A stretch of 64,000 bases of DNA from an uncultured Bacteroidota bacterium (GTDB taxonomy: Bacteria; Bacteroidota; Bacteroidia; Bacteroidales; VadinHA17), in NCBI GenBank assembly GCA_903824785.1, contig CAIJYD010000037.1:62001-126000 (forward strand), read 5' to 3'. This document shows, piece by piece, positions 43,944-54,030 of this stretch. Every line of letters begins with the position of its first letter. Within the stretch, counting starts at the first letter, position 1. Position numbers and translations under genes: made by a program. Below the pieces are notes generated by a model. It did no database searches. It saw nothing but the letters and a program-made list of their open reading frames with translations, and had not been told where the DNA came from.

Positions 43944-44873
43944 TCATGTCAACAGCTGAATGACTTGCTGTTTATCGAGTTCCATCTGTCTGACAAGCTG
44001 ATCAGTATTATCGAATTTCACTCCATCCCTTAGCCTCTTTCTGAAAACAACAGTGATTGTCTTCCCATAAAGATCACCGCTAAAATCAAGAATATGTACT
44101 TCTATACTTCTGATTTTCAAATTATTATTAACTGTAGGGTTGGTTCCGATACTCAACATTCCCTTAAATCTTATCTTATCATGAAAAACTTCTACTGCAT
44201 AAACTCCGTCGCCAGGGATAAGTTTATGCTCATAGTCCGGTTTTATATTTGCTGTCGGAAATCCGATTGAGCGTCCAATCTTTCTTCCTTCTACAACTGT
44301 ACCGCTCAAAGAATAGAAATATCCCAGTCTCCTGTTTGCCTCATCGAGTCTTCCGTTCAATAAAGCTTCACGGATTGAAGATGAGCTGATTGCTCCCTCT
44401 TCTGTTTGAATCCCAGGCACCTGATCTACCTTAAAATCAAGCGATTCTGCACATTTCTGTATAGTATTGAAATCGCCTTCCCCTCTTCTTCCAAAATGAT
44501 GATTATAACCAATAATCAGATGTTTGGTCCCTATTTTTTTTACAAGAACCTCTTTAATAAAATCACAGGCTGCTATCTTACTAAACTTTTCATTGAATTC
44601 AATAACAATCAGATGATCTACATTTGCTTTTTCCAGAAGACGCTTTTTCTCATCCATTGTTGTAAGGAAAACGAGATTTTCCCTGTTACCCTCCAGAACC
44701 AGCCTCGGATGAGGTGAAAAAGTAACTGCAACAGATTCTCCGTTTGCCTCCTTTGCCTTAGTAACAAGGCATTCAAGAAGTGTACAGTGCCCCCTGTGAA
44801 CTCCGTCAAATATTCCGAGGGTTACCACAGGAGTAACCAGTTCGAGATTATCATATCCGTAATGAATGATCAT
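43944..44873 (-). CDS. ribF: Bifunctional riboflavin kinase / FAD synthetase RibF
   Basis: Phosphorylates riboflavin to FMN and adenylates FMN to FAD. The 309-residue product has the N-terminal nucleotidyltransferase domain (TLGIFDGVHRGHCTLL near residue 17, TFSPHPRLVL near 50, GYNHHFGRRGEGD near 122). The C-terminal riboflavin kinase domain has GRKIGRSIGFPTANI near 195 and KRLRDGVKFDN near 280. It is divergent from the branching-enzyme gene and has a -7 box at 44892-44899. Confidence 0.96.
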   Translation of the reverse strand: MIIHYGYDNLELVTPVVTLGIFDGVHRGHCTLLECLVTKAKEANGESVAVTFSPHPRLVLEGNRENLVFLTTMDEKKRLLEKANVDHLIVIEFNEKFSKIAACDFIKEVLVKKIGTKHLIIGYNHHFGRRGEGDFNTIQKCAESLDFKVDQVPGIQTEEGAISSSSIREALLNGRLDEANRRLGYFYSLSGTVVEGRKIGRSIGFPTANIKPDYEHKLIPGDGVYAVEVFHDKIRFKGMLSIGTNPTVNNNLKIRSIEVHILDFSGDLYGKTITVVFRKRLRDGVKFDNTDQLVRQMELDKQQVIQLLT

Positions 44874-44891
44874 AGGAGAAGATTATGGCTG

Positions 44892-44899
44892 CAAAAATA
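44892..44899 (-). promoter_or_regulatory. Putative ribF -7 promoter element
   Basis: The minus strand reads TATTTTTG (TAnnTTTG), 18 bp before the ribF ATG. On plus, TACTTTTA (44943-44950), one mismatch from consensus, may serve the branching-enzyme gene. Confidence 0.5.
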
Positions 44900-44978
44900 G
44901 TAAAGCCCGTTGAAATGATCCTAATTAATGATTTTGTTTTTGTACTTTTATGGAAAGATTTCCTTTTAACCAATCCGG

Positions 44979-47006
44979 ATGAACCGCAACGCTTTCTATA
45001 TATCTGATTCCTGGCTGAGCCCCTTTTCAACTATTATTGACAAACGTATTTCAAAATCCCTTTCGAAGGAAGAGCAATTAACCGGGAATGGCTCACTGAG
45101 TGATTTTGCCATGGGCCATTATTATTATGGTCTGCATCGTGAAAAAGATTCCTGGATCATACGTGAATGGGCTCCTAACGCAACTGCCATTTTTGTTATC
45201 GGGGTATTTACCGGATGGAAAGAGAAGCCGGAGTTTTTGATGAAAAGAGTTAATATTCAGGGAGACTTTGAACTGAATATACCACTTGCAGGATTGAACC
45301 ACGGAGACCTTTACAAACTTTCTGTTCATTGGGAAGGGGGGAAAGGCGAACGCATTCCGGCATATGCCGGCAGAGTAGTGCAGGATGACAAAACTAAAAT
45401 TTTCAGTGCCCAGGTCTGGAACCCTGAGAAGCCATACAAATGGGAAATTGAAGATTTCAGCCCTCCGGCTACAGCTCCTGTTATCTATGAAGCTCATGTG
45501 GGAATGGCAACACCACTGGAAAAAACCGGAACTTACCGTGAATTTACTGACAATGTTCTTCCTTTAATAATCAAATCGGGATATAATACAATACAGTTAA
45601 TGGCTATCCAGGAACATCCGTTTTACGGATCGTTCGGATACCACGTTTCCAGTTTCTTTGCTGCCTCATCACGATTCGGAACACCTGAAGATCTGAAGGA
45701 ACTGGTAGATAAAGCGCATAAAGCCGGATTACGTGTCATAATGGACCTGGTTCATTCTCATTCGGTACGGAATGAAAATGAAGGACTTGGCCTGCTCGAT
45801 GGATCGGCCGGCCAGTATTTCCACCCGAATGAAAGAAGAATTCACCGGGCATGGGATTCTTTATGTTTTGATTACGGCAAGGATAATGTGTTGCACTTTC
45901 TGTTATCTAATTGCAGGTACTGGCTTGAAGAGTATAAATTTGACGGATTCCGTTTTGACGGGATCACAAGCATGATCTATTATGACCATGGCCTCGAAAA
46001 GAATTTTACCTCTTATGATGAATATTTCGATGGCAATCAGGATGAAGATGCCCTAATCTATTTATATCTGGCCAATAAACTTATACACAGTTATAAACCG
46101 GGAGCCTTGTCGATAGCTGAGGAGATGAGCGGGATGCCCGGTATAGCTGCTGATACTGTAAATAAAGGCTATGGCTTCGATTACAGATTATCGATGGGAG
46201 TACCTGATTTCTGGATAAAGCTGGTAAAAGAAACTTTTGATGAAAACTGGGATATCGGGAAGCTGATGTATGAGTTGACTCAGCACCGACCAGAAGAGAA
46301 GATCATTTCATACTGCGAATCACACGATCAGGCTTTGGTTGGTGACAAGACTCTTATTTTCAGAATGATCGATGCCGAAATGTATTCCGGAATGGACAAA
46401 TCGTATCATAGTGTTGTAACCGACCGCGGCATTGCACTTCATAAATTGATAAGACTAATCACCTTCAGCACTTCAGGAGGCGGATATCTGAACTTTATGG
46501 GGAATGAATTCGGTCATCCGGAATGGATTGATTTTCCCCGTGAGGGTAATAACTGGAGCTACAAATTTGCCCTCAGGCAATGGCAACTTGCAGAAAACAA
46601 AGAGCTTAAATATTACAATCTGTCAAAATTCGACAAAAAAATGGTGAAGCTTCACCACGATTTCAAAATTCTCGATGATCTGTCTGTAAATAAAATTTAT
46701 GAGAATAATTCAGATAAAGTTGTTGCTTTCACAAGAGGCGAGCTGCTTTTTGTTTTTAACTTTCATCCTTCGCTCTCATTTACCGATTATGGAATACCTG
46801 TACAGGGCAGGTTCCGTATAGTACTCGACAGTGACGATCCTCTTTTCGGAGGTTTTAACAGAATAGACCGGAATGCTGTTTACCTCTCAATAAAAAAAGC
46901 AGAAAGGAACATCATAAATGCTCCTTTATACCTTTATTTATATCTCCCATCAAGAACAGCCCTGGTTTTTAAGAAGGAACCTGTACGAAGGGCAACTGAT
47001 CTTTAA
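44979..47006 (+). CDS. glgB: 1,4-alpha-glucan branching enzyme (GH13)
   Basis: Introduces alpha-1,6 branches into glycogen-like glucans in the cytoplasm. The 675-residue product has an N-terminal CBM48 sandwich (about residues 45-140, YYGLHREKDSWIIREWAPNA) and a GH13 barrel. The barrel shows VIMDLVHSHSVRN near 250, nucleophile region FRFDGITSM near 325, acid/base region IAEEMSGMPG near 380 and SHDQALVGDK near 449. The C-terminal all-beta domain follows. The length and motifs resemble eukaryote-like GH13_8 branching enzymes rather than E. coli GlgB. It converges on the synthase-phosphorylase gene, sharing TTAA at the stops. Confidence 0.92.
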   Translation: MNRNAFYISDSWLSPFSTIIDKRISKSLSKEEQLTGNGSLSDFAMGHYYYGLHREKDSWIIREWAPNATAIFVIGVFTGWKEKPEFLMKRVNIQGDFELNIPLAGLNHGDLYKLSVHWEGGKGERIPAYAGRVVQDDKTKIFSAQVWNPEKPYKWEIEDFSPPATAPVIYEAHVGMATPLEKTGTYREFTDNVLPLIIKSGYNTIQLMAIQEHPFYGSFGYHVSSFFAASSRFGTPEDLKELVDKAHKAGLRVIMDLVHSHSVRNENEGLGLLDGSAGQYFHPNERRIHRAWDSLCFDYGKDNVLHFLLSNCRYWLEEYKFDGFRFDGITSMIYYDHGLEKNFTSYDEYFDGNQDEDALIYLYLANKLIHSYKPGALSIAEEMSGMPGIAADTVNKGYGFDYRLSMGVPDFWIKLVKETFDENWDIGKLMYELTQHRPEEKIISYCESHDQALVGDKTLIFRMIDAEMYSGMDKSYHSVVTDRGIALHKLIRLITFSTSGGGYLNFMGNEFGHPEWIDFPREGNNWSYKFALRQWQLAENKELKYYNLSKFDKKMVKLHHDFKILDDLSVNKIYENNSDKVVAFTRGELLFVFNFHPSLSFTDYGIPVQGRFRIVLDSDDPLFGGFNRIDRNAVYLSIKKAERNIINAPLYLYLYLPSRTALVFKKEPVRRATDL

Positions 47007-50000
47007 TCAATCCAGCGCAGCAGGTAGAAGTCCTGTTTATGAGGAAGATCGATGTGCTTAGGATAAATTCTGATTCCATAGAAGAATGATCCGGCTTTTT
47101 CCGGTACAAGGTTAGCCCGGTAAAGGCATTTTCCACTCTTACAACTTATCAGACTGAACTCTTCGCTGGCAACAAATTCATGCCCTCCCCGTTTACTCAT
47201 CCGGGTAATGATAAACTCAACACCCACATTTTCTTTCGGGATCTTTTTAACATCAAGAGCAATTTCTGCCTTGTAGTCATGACCCGACCGGTAAACATTA
47301 TCTCCTGATTTCTCAAAACTATAGTTAATAACCTCAATATTATCCCACTCTTCTCTCATGGTATTTTTCCATGCTGCCATATCTTTCGCCTTCTCAAAGT
47401 TATTCCCGATAAGATATTTATTACGGATAAATAGTTTAGAGTAGTATTTTTCATAATAGTCATCAATCATTCTCTTCATGGTAAATTCCGGTGCAATTTT
47501 TACCATTGTGTTTTTAACCAGGCTTATCCATTCGGCTGGCACACCCTGATCATTAAAATCATAATAAGCCGGAACTATTTCATATTCAAGCATATTATAT
47601 ATGGTTTCAGCGTCAATATCATCCTGAAGATCCTGGTTTTCGTATGTCCTTTTCTTTGGCAGAGCCCAACCTGCAAATGCTCTGTACCCTTCAACCCACC
47701 AACCATCGAGAACGCTGAAGTGCAGAGTCCCGTTCATAACCGCTTTTTCGCCGCTTGTACCGGAAGCTTCCAGAGGCCTTGTCGGTGTGTTAAGCCAGAT
47801 ATCAACACCTCTTACAAGGTATTTTGCCATTTCAATATCATAGTTTTCAAGGAATATTACTTTCCCTGTAAACCTTGGCATCTGCGAAACTTCAAAAATC
47901 CTTTTTATCAGATCCTGCCCTCCTCCGTCGTGGGGATGAGCTTTTCCTGCATAAATAAACTGGACCGGTTTTTCCGGATTATTGACAATTTTTTCAAGCC
48001 TGTCGAGATCTCTGAAAAGAAGAGATGCTCTTTTATATGTTGCAAATCTCCTCGCAAATCCAATTGTAAGTGCTTTTTCATCGAGGTGGGTGCTGATGTT
48101 CATTAGTGTCCTGGGGCTGACACGTTTATCTATCATTTCACTCTGAAGCCTTTTTCTTATGTTTGAAAACAGTTTCTTTTTCAAACCGGTTTTTACCTCA
48201 TATATTTTTTTGTCATCAACGGTATACAGTTTTTCCCATAAGCTTCTGTTGGTCTGGTCAAAATTGAGAGTTCCCGTCAGCCCCTTATACAACTCTCTCC
48301 ATTCGGGAGCAGTCCAGGTAGGATGATGAACCCCGTTTGTAACATAGCCTATGAAAAGTTCCTCTTTCAGATAACCCGGCCATAATTTATTAAACATCCC
48401 CTGACTTACCTCTCCGTGCAGTTTACTGACGCCATTAACCTCCTGCGACATACGAGTAGCCAGATAGCTCATGTTGAATTTCCTGTCGGCTTCACCATCG
48501 CAGCGACCAAGAGCCATCAACTCGTCCCATGTTATTGCAAGCCGGCTATGGTAATGAGAAATATATTTACGCAGCAGGTCTTCATCAAAAGCATCATGCC
48601 CTGCAGGAACAGGGGTGTGGGTTGTGAAGAGAGTTGACGACCTCACCGCCTCAAGTGCCTGATTATAAGTTAGATGATTCTCCTCAATAAGAGTTCTCAG
48701 CCTTTCAAGGCTTATAAATGCAGAATGGCCTTCGTTACTGTGGAAAATATCAGGTTTCAGCCCCATAGCTGTAAGTGCTCTTATCCCTCCTATACCCAGA
48801 ATTAGCTCCTGTCTCAGTCTGTTTTCATTATCCCCTCCGTAAAGAAAATGTGTTATTGTACGGTCTTCGGGCGAATTATCCTCAAAATCGGTATCAAGCA
48901 AAATAAGCTGAACCTTTCCTACCATTGCTTCCCAGACACGGATATTAATTGTTCGTCCGGGCCATACAAGTGTAACAGTAAGATGATTACCGTCAGAATC
49001 TTTTATCGGATTAATAGGTAAGCGCGAGAACTCTTCAGGTTCATATATCGAAAGCTGTTCTCCTCTTGGTCCGAGTTTTTGTTTAAAATAGCCAAACCTG
49101 TAAAGGAGACCTACCCCGGTTATATTCATATTCGAATCGCTTGCCTCCTTAAGGTAGTCACCTGCCAGGATCCCAAGTCCTCCGGAATATGTTTTCAGAC
49201 ATGGATGAATGCCAAACTCCATGCTGAAATATCCGACTGAAGGTTTTCCGGTATCGGCCGGACGGTTTTTATAGGCACTGAACTGGTCATAATTTTTTTT
49301 CAGGTCTGCCAGAAAATCATCGTCATCCTCAAGAACCATAAGACGTTTATAATCTATCTTTTCAAGAAGCAGCTTGGGATTATGACTAACCTCTTCCCAA
49401 AGAGAAGGATCCATTCTTTTAAACAAAGATTCAGCTTCTGAGTTCCACGACCACCAGAGGTTATTTGCAAGGATATTCAGGTCAGCCATTTTACCCGGGA
49501 CATCGCTCTGAATATAAATATCTTTCCAGACAGGAACCTGATGCGGTTTTCTGATTTGTATATCCGGAGCTTCAACAAATCTGGCAAACTCCCTTGGCTC
49601 TTCTCTTCTTTCACTGCTGTGTATCAGAGCCTGTTCGTATGCTGTAAAATAGAGTTCCACAAGGCTATCCCACATTGCAATTCTTGAGACGGAATGAGCT
49701 TTTTCCCTTGCCTCTTTTATTGAGGCATCATTTAAGCCGATAAACATCGACATAAAATTTCTTATCTCATCAATAACCTTAGCTTCATTATCATCTGTTC
49801 TTTCAATAACAGCAATTCCATTGCCTGGGTTTTCAAAATAGTTCTTAACCCAGAGGCCAAATCCTGAAAGTGATGTAGTAACTGTTGGTATTGAAAAAGT
49901 AAGACTTTCAAGGGGAGTATATCCCCATGGTTCATAATAAGAAGGAAATACGGAAAGGTCAAATCCAATAAGAAGATCAAAGTAAGGGATATTGAAGATC

Positions 50001-51226
50001 CCGTCATTCCCGTTCAGATAGGAAGGAACGAATATGATCTTCACTTTCGAATCCTGACTGTTGGTAAGGTTATTTTCTTCAATTTTCTGCAAAACCGGAT
50101 CCGCCTGCGGATAATGGAGGCTATGAGTCAGGTACCTGCCTTCGCTGTTTCCGGGTCCTTTATTATAGAGGAAATCGGCAATATCCTGACGAGGGCCCTT
50201 ATGGTAAGCAGGGATGAGAATAAATGCAACACAATCTTTTTTAATATTATCATTCTTCTGCATCTCGCCAAGAGAGTCAATAAAAATATCAATCCCTTTG
50301 TTTCTGAATTCATATCTTCCGCTGTTAACCACCAGAACGCAGTCTTTAGAAAGAGAATATCCTAGAACTGCCTCAGCAACAGCAATCAGCTTCTCTCTTG
50401 CAATTTTTCTTACTTCAGCAAATGCAGCTTTGGAAGGAACAAATGAATCCTCGAATCCGTTAGGCGTTACAATATCAACATCCTTTCCAAGAAAGTGGCT
50501 GCACTCGCGTGAAGTTATTTCGCTGACAGTAGTAAAGACATCTGCCTCAATAGCTGAAATTTTCTCTAGTGATTGTTTTGCCACAACATTGAACTCACGG
50601 GCAATCTGAGTCGGGTTGTACAATTCCATTTTACCATAGAGTGGACGGTTATTGCCTGCAATACATCTGCCCAGAACTGTTGCGTGGGTTGTAAAGGAGG
50701 TGGCAACCCAAGGGGCAAATTTCTTAAGATACAACACACCGGTTCCTGTCATCCACTCATGAAACTGAGCGATGATATTATGATGTTCATGATAAAAAGA
50801 ACTAAAGCTCTCAATTAGTTTTCCTGCTGCATATCCAAACAGTGCAGGCTCAACATAATCCCATTGCCCTGCAATGCTATCGAGTTTATATGTTTCCCAG
50901 AAACCGGCAAAAATTTCATTCTGTTGCCCAAAATATGGTGTAAAATCCAGAAGGATAACAATTGGTTTCCCGGCAATGTTCCATCTTCCGGTTTTTACTC
51001 TTAATCCTTCTGATGCGGCCCGGCTTTTCCAATCAACAAACAACGATTCGTCCGGAATAAACTCCGGGTTTGTAACATCTTCTCTCCAGACATCAGGTCC
51101 GATGAGAATATAATTATCTCCGAGTTCATTTACTATATTAAGCGCTTTTGTTGAGATTACCGTGTGTATGCCTCCCACTTTATTGCATACTTCCCAACTG
51201 GTTTCAAATATAAATTCAACCTTCAT
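47003..51226 (-). CDS. Fusion of GT3-type glycogen synthase and alpha-glucan phosphorylase
   Basis: A 1407-residue protein with two catalytic units. Residues about 1-550 are a GT3 (eukaryote-type) glycogen synthase: CNKVGGIHTVISTKA near 15, THATVLGRCI near 185, and the catalytic-pair region YEPWGYTPLESLTFSIPTVT near 430. Residues about 554-1407 are an alpha-glucan phosphorylase of the short class, opening with a DUF3417-like segment (NLWWSWNSEAESLFKRMDP) and carrying EASGTSGEKAVMNGTL with the PLP lysine near 1160. One polypeptide would thus carry elongation and phosphorolysis activities. It is the last gene of the glycogen operon. I see no frameshift or stop at the junction, and similar fusions may exist in other Bacteroidales. 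Confidence 0.92.
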   Translation of the reverse strand: MKVEFIFETSWEVCNKVGGIHTVISTKALNIVNELGDNYILIGPDVWREDVTNPEFIPDESLFVDWKSRAASEGLRVKTGRWNIAGKPIVILLDFTPYFGQQNEIFAGFWETYKLDSIAGQWDYVEPALFGYAAGKLIESFSSFYHEHHNIIAQFHEWMTGTGVLYLKKFAPWVATSFTTHATVLGRCIAGNNRPLYGKMELYNPTQIAREFNVVAKQSLEKISAIEADVFTTVSEITSRECSHFLGKDVDIVTPNGFEDSFVPSKAAFAEVRKIAREKLIAVAEAVLGYSLSKDCVLVVNSGRYEFRNKGIDIFIDSLGEMQKNDNIKKDCVAFILIPAYHKGPRQDIADFLYNKGPGNSEGRYLTHSLHYPQADPVLQKIEENNLTNSQDSKVKIIFVPSYLNGNDGIFNIPYFDLLIGFDLSVFPSYYEPWGYTPLESLTFSIPTVTTSLSGFGLWVKNYFENPGNGIAVIERTDDNEAKVIDEIRNFMSMFIGLNDASIKEAREKAHSVSRIAMWDSLVELYFTAYEQALIHSSERREEPREFARFVEAPDIQIRKPHQVPVWKDIYIQSDVPGKMADLNILANNLWWSWNSEAESLFKRMDPSLWEEVSHNPKLLLEKIDYKRLMVLEDDDDFLADLKKNYDQFSAYKNRPADTGKPSVGYFSMEFGIHPCLKTYSGGLGILAGDYLKEASDSNMNITGVGLLYRFGYFKQKLGPRGEQLSIYEPEEFSRLPINPIKDSDGNHLTVTLVWPGRTINIRVWEAMVGKVQLILLDTDFEDNSPEDRTITHFLYGGDNENRLRQELILGIGGIRALTAMGLKPDIFHSNEGHSAFISLERLRTLIEENHLTYNQALEAVRSSTLFTTHTPVPAGHDAFDEDLLRKYISHYHSRLAITWDELMALGRCDGEADRKFNMSYLATRMSQEVNGVSKLHGEVSQGMFNKLWPGYLKEELFIGYVTNGVHHPTWTAPEWRELYKGLTGTLNFDQTNRSLWEKLYTVDDKKIYEVKTGLKKKLFSNIRKRLQSEMIDKRVSPRTLMNISTHLDEKALTIGFARRFATYKRASLLFRDLDRLEKIVNNPEKPVQFIYAGKAHPHDGGGQDLIKRIFEVSQMPRFTGKVIFLENYDIEMAKYLVRGVDIWLNTPTRPLEASGTSGEKAVMNGTLHFSVLDGWWVEGYRAFAGWALPKKRTYENQDLQDDIDAETIYNMLEYEIVPAYYDFNDQGVPAEWISLVKNTMVKIAPEFTMKRMIDDYYEKYYSKLFIRNKYLIGNNFEKAKDMAAWKNTMREEWDNIEVINYSFEKSGDNVYRSGHDYKAEIALDVKKIPKENVGVEFIITRMSKRGGHEFVASEEFSLISCKSGKCLYRANLVPEKAGSFFYGIRIYPKHIDLPHKQDFYLLRWID

Positions 51227-51260
51227 TTTCAGTTCTTATTTGTTTAAAATTATTTCTTTG

Positions 51261-52715
51261 CTATTTGCTGCTTTTTGTTTTTGATGCAGGTTTAGCTGAA
51301 GCCGGTTTTTTTATTGATTTTTCTGCAGTTTTTTTAAGAGGTTTTTTTGCAGGAACTTTTGTGACTTTTTTTATACCATCTTTTACTGTTGGTTTTATTC
51401 TTGCCATCTTCCGGGTCAGCTTCTCAATCTCAGCTGACTGTTTATCTATAATCATATCTTTTTCTATGATCTGTGAATCGAGCTTGAAGATCTGATCCTG
51501 TTCTGCAGTATCCGGAAAATATTTTCTCAGTCTGATCTCAAAATCGCTAAGAACATTCATATAATTCATAAATGCATCATATGGAGTTTCATACGGATTG
51601 AAATAGGCATGTACTGCTCCATCGGAGAAGAATTTCGTTGCCATATAATAAAAATGGTCGCTCGACTGGAGATATTCCCAGTCTTTCTTAATCATGGGAT
51701 CATCACATTTATTTACCTTTCCTGCCAGGCTGTACAATTTATCGAGGGCAGCAACCTGAAGTTCGTTTCCGAGCCATGCAGTGATATCGCGCTCTTCATC
51801 AGCCCATGATATAGGAGAAGGAATTGATATTGCCGATACCGGTTGAAGCAAGTCGGCTATCTCTGTCGGGGTCATAAACCTGAAAGGTGTTTTCTTCAGG
51901 ATAAGGCCGGGCATATGGTACAGAAAATCGAAGATTCCTGTCTCTTTCCAGTTATGTTCCCCAAAAGTCTCATAATCGAGAAAGATATTGATCAGTTCAC
52001 TTTTAGGAGCAAGCTTAGCTACCCATGAGGCATATTTATCTGCTGTCAACGGCCACGAGTTCCAGTCTCTGTTTGAGAACCTGAAAGCAATATCATCGCT
52101 TAATACAAAGTTTCTGAGCAGAACTTTAAGCCTCGGGTTTATTGAGTTGCAATAAAGGAAGTTAGGACTTTTCCATCCTAAAACATGTTTAGCGCCTTCA
52201 GTGAGAATTGACTTAAATCCCATATCAGCCACCCACGAACCTATCTGGTCGGAGTATATTAATTCAGTATTACGGAAGGATGTAGGTTCAACACCAAGAA
52301 ACTCCTTCAGCATCTCCTTATGGTTGTTGACCTGCCGTTCAAATTCACTCCTGCTCTTGAGTGATACCAATGAATGTGAGTTGGTTTCACCAAGGAATTC
52401 CACCATCCCTGTTTCCGCGAGCTTCCTGAAAGACTCAAGAACCTCAGGGGCATATAACCTGAACTGGTTAATTGCCAGACCCGACAGGGAAAAGGTTACT
52501 TTAAACTTCCCTTTATGCTTTTGGATAAGATCAAGAATAATATTATTGGCAGGGATATAGCATTTCTCCGCCACTTTTCTCATGATAGATTCATTCGAGA
52601 AATCATCATAATAATAATGATCGTGACCCAGATCAAAAAATCTGTATCGTTTAAGCCTGAAAGGCTGATGAACCTGAAAATAGAAGCAAATTGCTTTTTT
52701 ACCTGATGCACTCAT
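51261..52715 (-). CDS. Glycoside hydrolase family 57 (alpha-amylase/glucanotransferase type)
   Basis: Cytoplasmic alpha-glucan-active enzyme of GH57; members are alpha-amylases, 4-alpha-glucanotransferases or branching enzymes. The 484-residue product has ICFYFQVHQPFRL at the N-terminus, the nucleophile Glu in VEFLGETNSHSL near 108, and the acid/base region FLDYETFGEHNW near 245. A Lys/Ala/Pro-rich tail (about 446-484) resembles that of L21 in this window. No signal peptide is seen. It starts 10 bp after the GT4 gene and ends 34 bp before the fusion gene. Which GH57 activity it has cannot be read from the motifs. Confidence 0.9.
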   Translation of the reverse strand: MSASGKKAICFYFQVHQPFRLKRYRFFDLGHDHYYYDDFSNESIMRKVAEKCYIPANNIILDLIQKHKGKFKVTFSLSGLAINQFRLYAPEVLESFRKLAETGMVEFLGETNSHSLVSLKSRSEFERQVNNHKEMLKEFLGVEPTSFRNTELIYSDQIGSWVADMGFKSILTEGAKHVLGWKSPNFLYCNSINPRLKVLLRNFVLSDDIAFRFSNRDWNSWPLTADKYASWVAKLAPKSELINIFLDYETFGEHNWKETGIFDFLYHMPGLILKKTPFRFMTPTEIADLLQPVSAISIPSPISWADEERDITAWLGNELQVAALDKLYSLAGKVNKCDDPMIKKDWEYLQSSDHFYYMATKFFSDGAVHAYFNPYETPYDAFMNYMNVLSDFEIRLRKYFPDTAEQDQIFKLDSQIIEKDMIIDKQSAEIEKLTRKMARIKPTVKDGIKKVTKVPAKKPLKKTAEKSIKKPASAKPASKTKSSK

Positions 52716-52725
52716 ATCTAAATAC

Positions 52726-54018
52726 TTATTTATTCTCTATCACTCTGTAATATATATCCCGTACATGCCGGGCGGAATTATCCCATTTAAGTCTGATAAC
52801 TTCCTCCTTGCCATTTTTAATAAACATATTTGAAAGGGCAGGATAATTAAGGATCGCGTAAATTGCATCAGCCATCGCATCTATATCCCAGAAATCTGTT
52901 TTTACGGCATGTGTAAGGATCTCAGCTACACCCGACTGCTTGCTGATAATAACAGGAACATTCGACTGCATTGCCTCGAGTGGAGATATCCCAAAAGGTT
53001 CAGAAACTGACGGCATAATATATACATCACTCATATCCAGCATGGTAAACACATCAGATCCTTTCAGGAATCCGGTAAAATGGAACCTGTCAGTTATTTT
53101 CAGTGCTGCAGCACGGCGCATCATCCTTTCCATCATATCGCCCGAACCGGCCATAACGAACCTAACATTATCCATTACCTGCAAAACCTTATATGCGGCT
53201 TCAATAAAATATTCCGGTCCCTTCTGCATTGTTATACGGCCCAGGAATGTGACCACCTTCTCATCAAATCCTTTCTTAATAATCTGGCTCTCAGACATTC
53301 TGACCGGTTCAACTGCATTATAGACAGTCTCAACTTTATCAGGATTTATATGGTATTTATTTATTACAATGTCTCTTGTGAGGTTACTGACAGTAATTAT
53401 TTTAGATGCCGCATCCATTCCGCTTTTTTCAATGCGGTAAACATCCGGATTTACACTGCCACCGCTACGATCGAAGTCAGTTGCATGAACATGAATAACC
53501 AGAGGTTTCCCCGATACCTCCATAGCAGCTATCCCTGCCGGATAAGCCAGCCAGTCGTGAGCATGTATGATATCGAACTCATTTTCTTCTGCAATTACCG
53601 AAGCAACAACGGCATACTTTTGTATTTCGTCCATCAGAAAATTGTCATACCTTCCTGAAAAATCGACTTTCCCCTTACTGTTTGTCAGTACAAAAAGATT
53701 ATATCCCGATTCTTCTGCTGTCATAACTTTCCAGAAATTTTTCGGATCGGTATAAGGAACAATTTTTGAGGATACCTCAATTTTTTCAAAAGGTCGTTTA
53801 AATCCTTTATAAAAAACTTTTTTGGATCTGACCTGCACCTGGTTGGCCCCAACAAGGCGTACCATCGACTGATCCTCATCACCCCATGCCTTTGGAACAA
53901 CAAAGATCACTTCAAGATCATTAAGGGTTGCCATACCTTTAGTAAGACCATAACTGGCCGTACCCAAACCTCCTGAGATATGAGGAGGAAATTCCCATCC
54001 AAACATTAGCACACGCAT
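52726..54018 (-). CDS. GT4 glycosyltransferase of the glycogen operon
   Basis: GT-B fold retaining transferase of family GT4. The 430-residue product has the N-terminal MRVLMFGWEFPPHISGGLGTAS with a sugar-nucleotide glycine loop, FDIIHAHDWLAYPAGIAAM near 148, VVTFLGRITMQKGPEYFIEA near 253, and the EPFGISPLEAM E-x7-E pair near 340. In the glycogen context it could be a second glucan synthase or a maltose-1-phosphate synthase-like enzyme, since GT4 enzymes (GlgM) do that; this is inference. It lies 12 bp after the debranching gene and 10 bp before GH57. Confidence 0.88.
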   Translation of the reverse strand: MRVLMFGWEFPPHISGGLGTASYGLTKGMATLNDLEVIFVVPKAWGDEDQSMVRLVGANQVQVRSKKVFYKGFKRPFEKIEVSSKIVPYTDPKNFWKVMTAEESGYNLFVLTNSKGKVDFSGRYDNFLMDEIQKYAVVASVIAEENEFDIIHAHDWLAYPAGIAAMEVSGKPLVIHVHATDFDRSGGSVNPDVYRIEKSGMDAASKIITVSNLTRDIVINKYHINPDKVETVYNAVEPVRMSESQIIKKGFDEKVVTFLGRITMQKGPEYFIEAAYKVLQVMDNVRFVMAGSGDMMERMMRRAAALKITDRFHFTGFLKGSDVFTMLDMSDVYIMPSVSEPFGISPLEAMQSNVPVIISKQSGVAEILTHAVKTDFWDIDAMADAIYAILNYPALSNMFIKNGKEEVIRLKWDNSARHVRDIYYRVIENK

Positions 54019-54030
54019 ATCCTACCTCTG

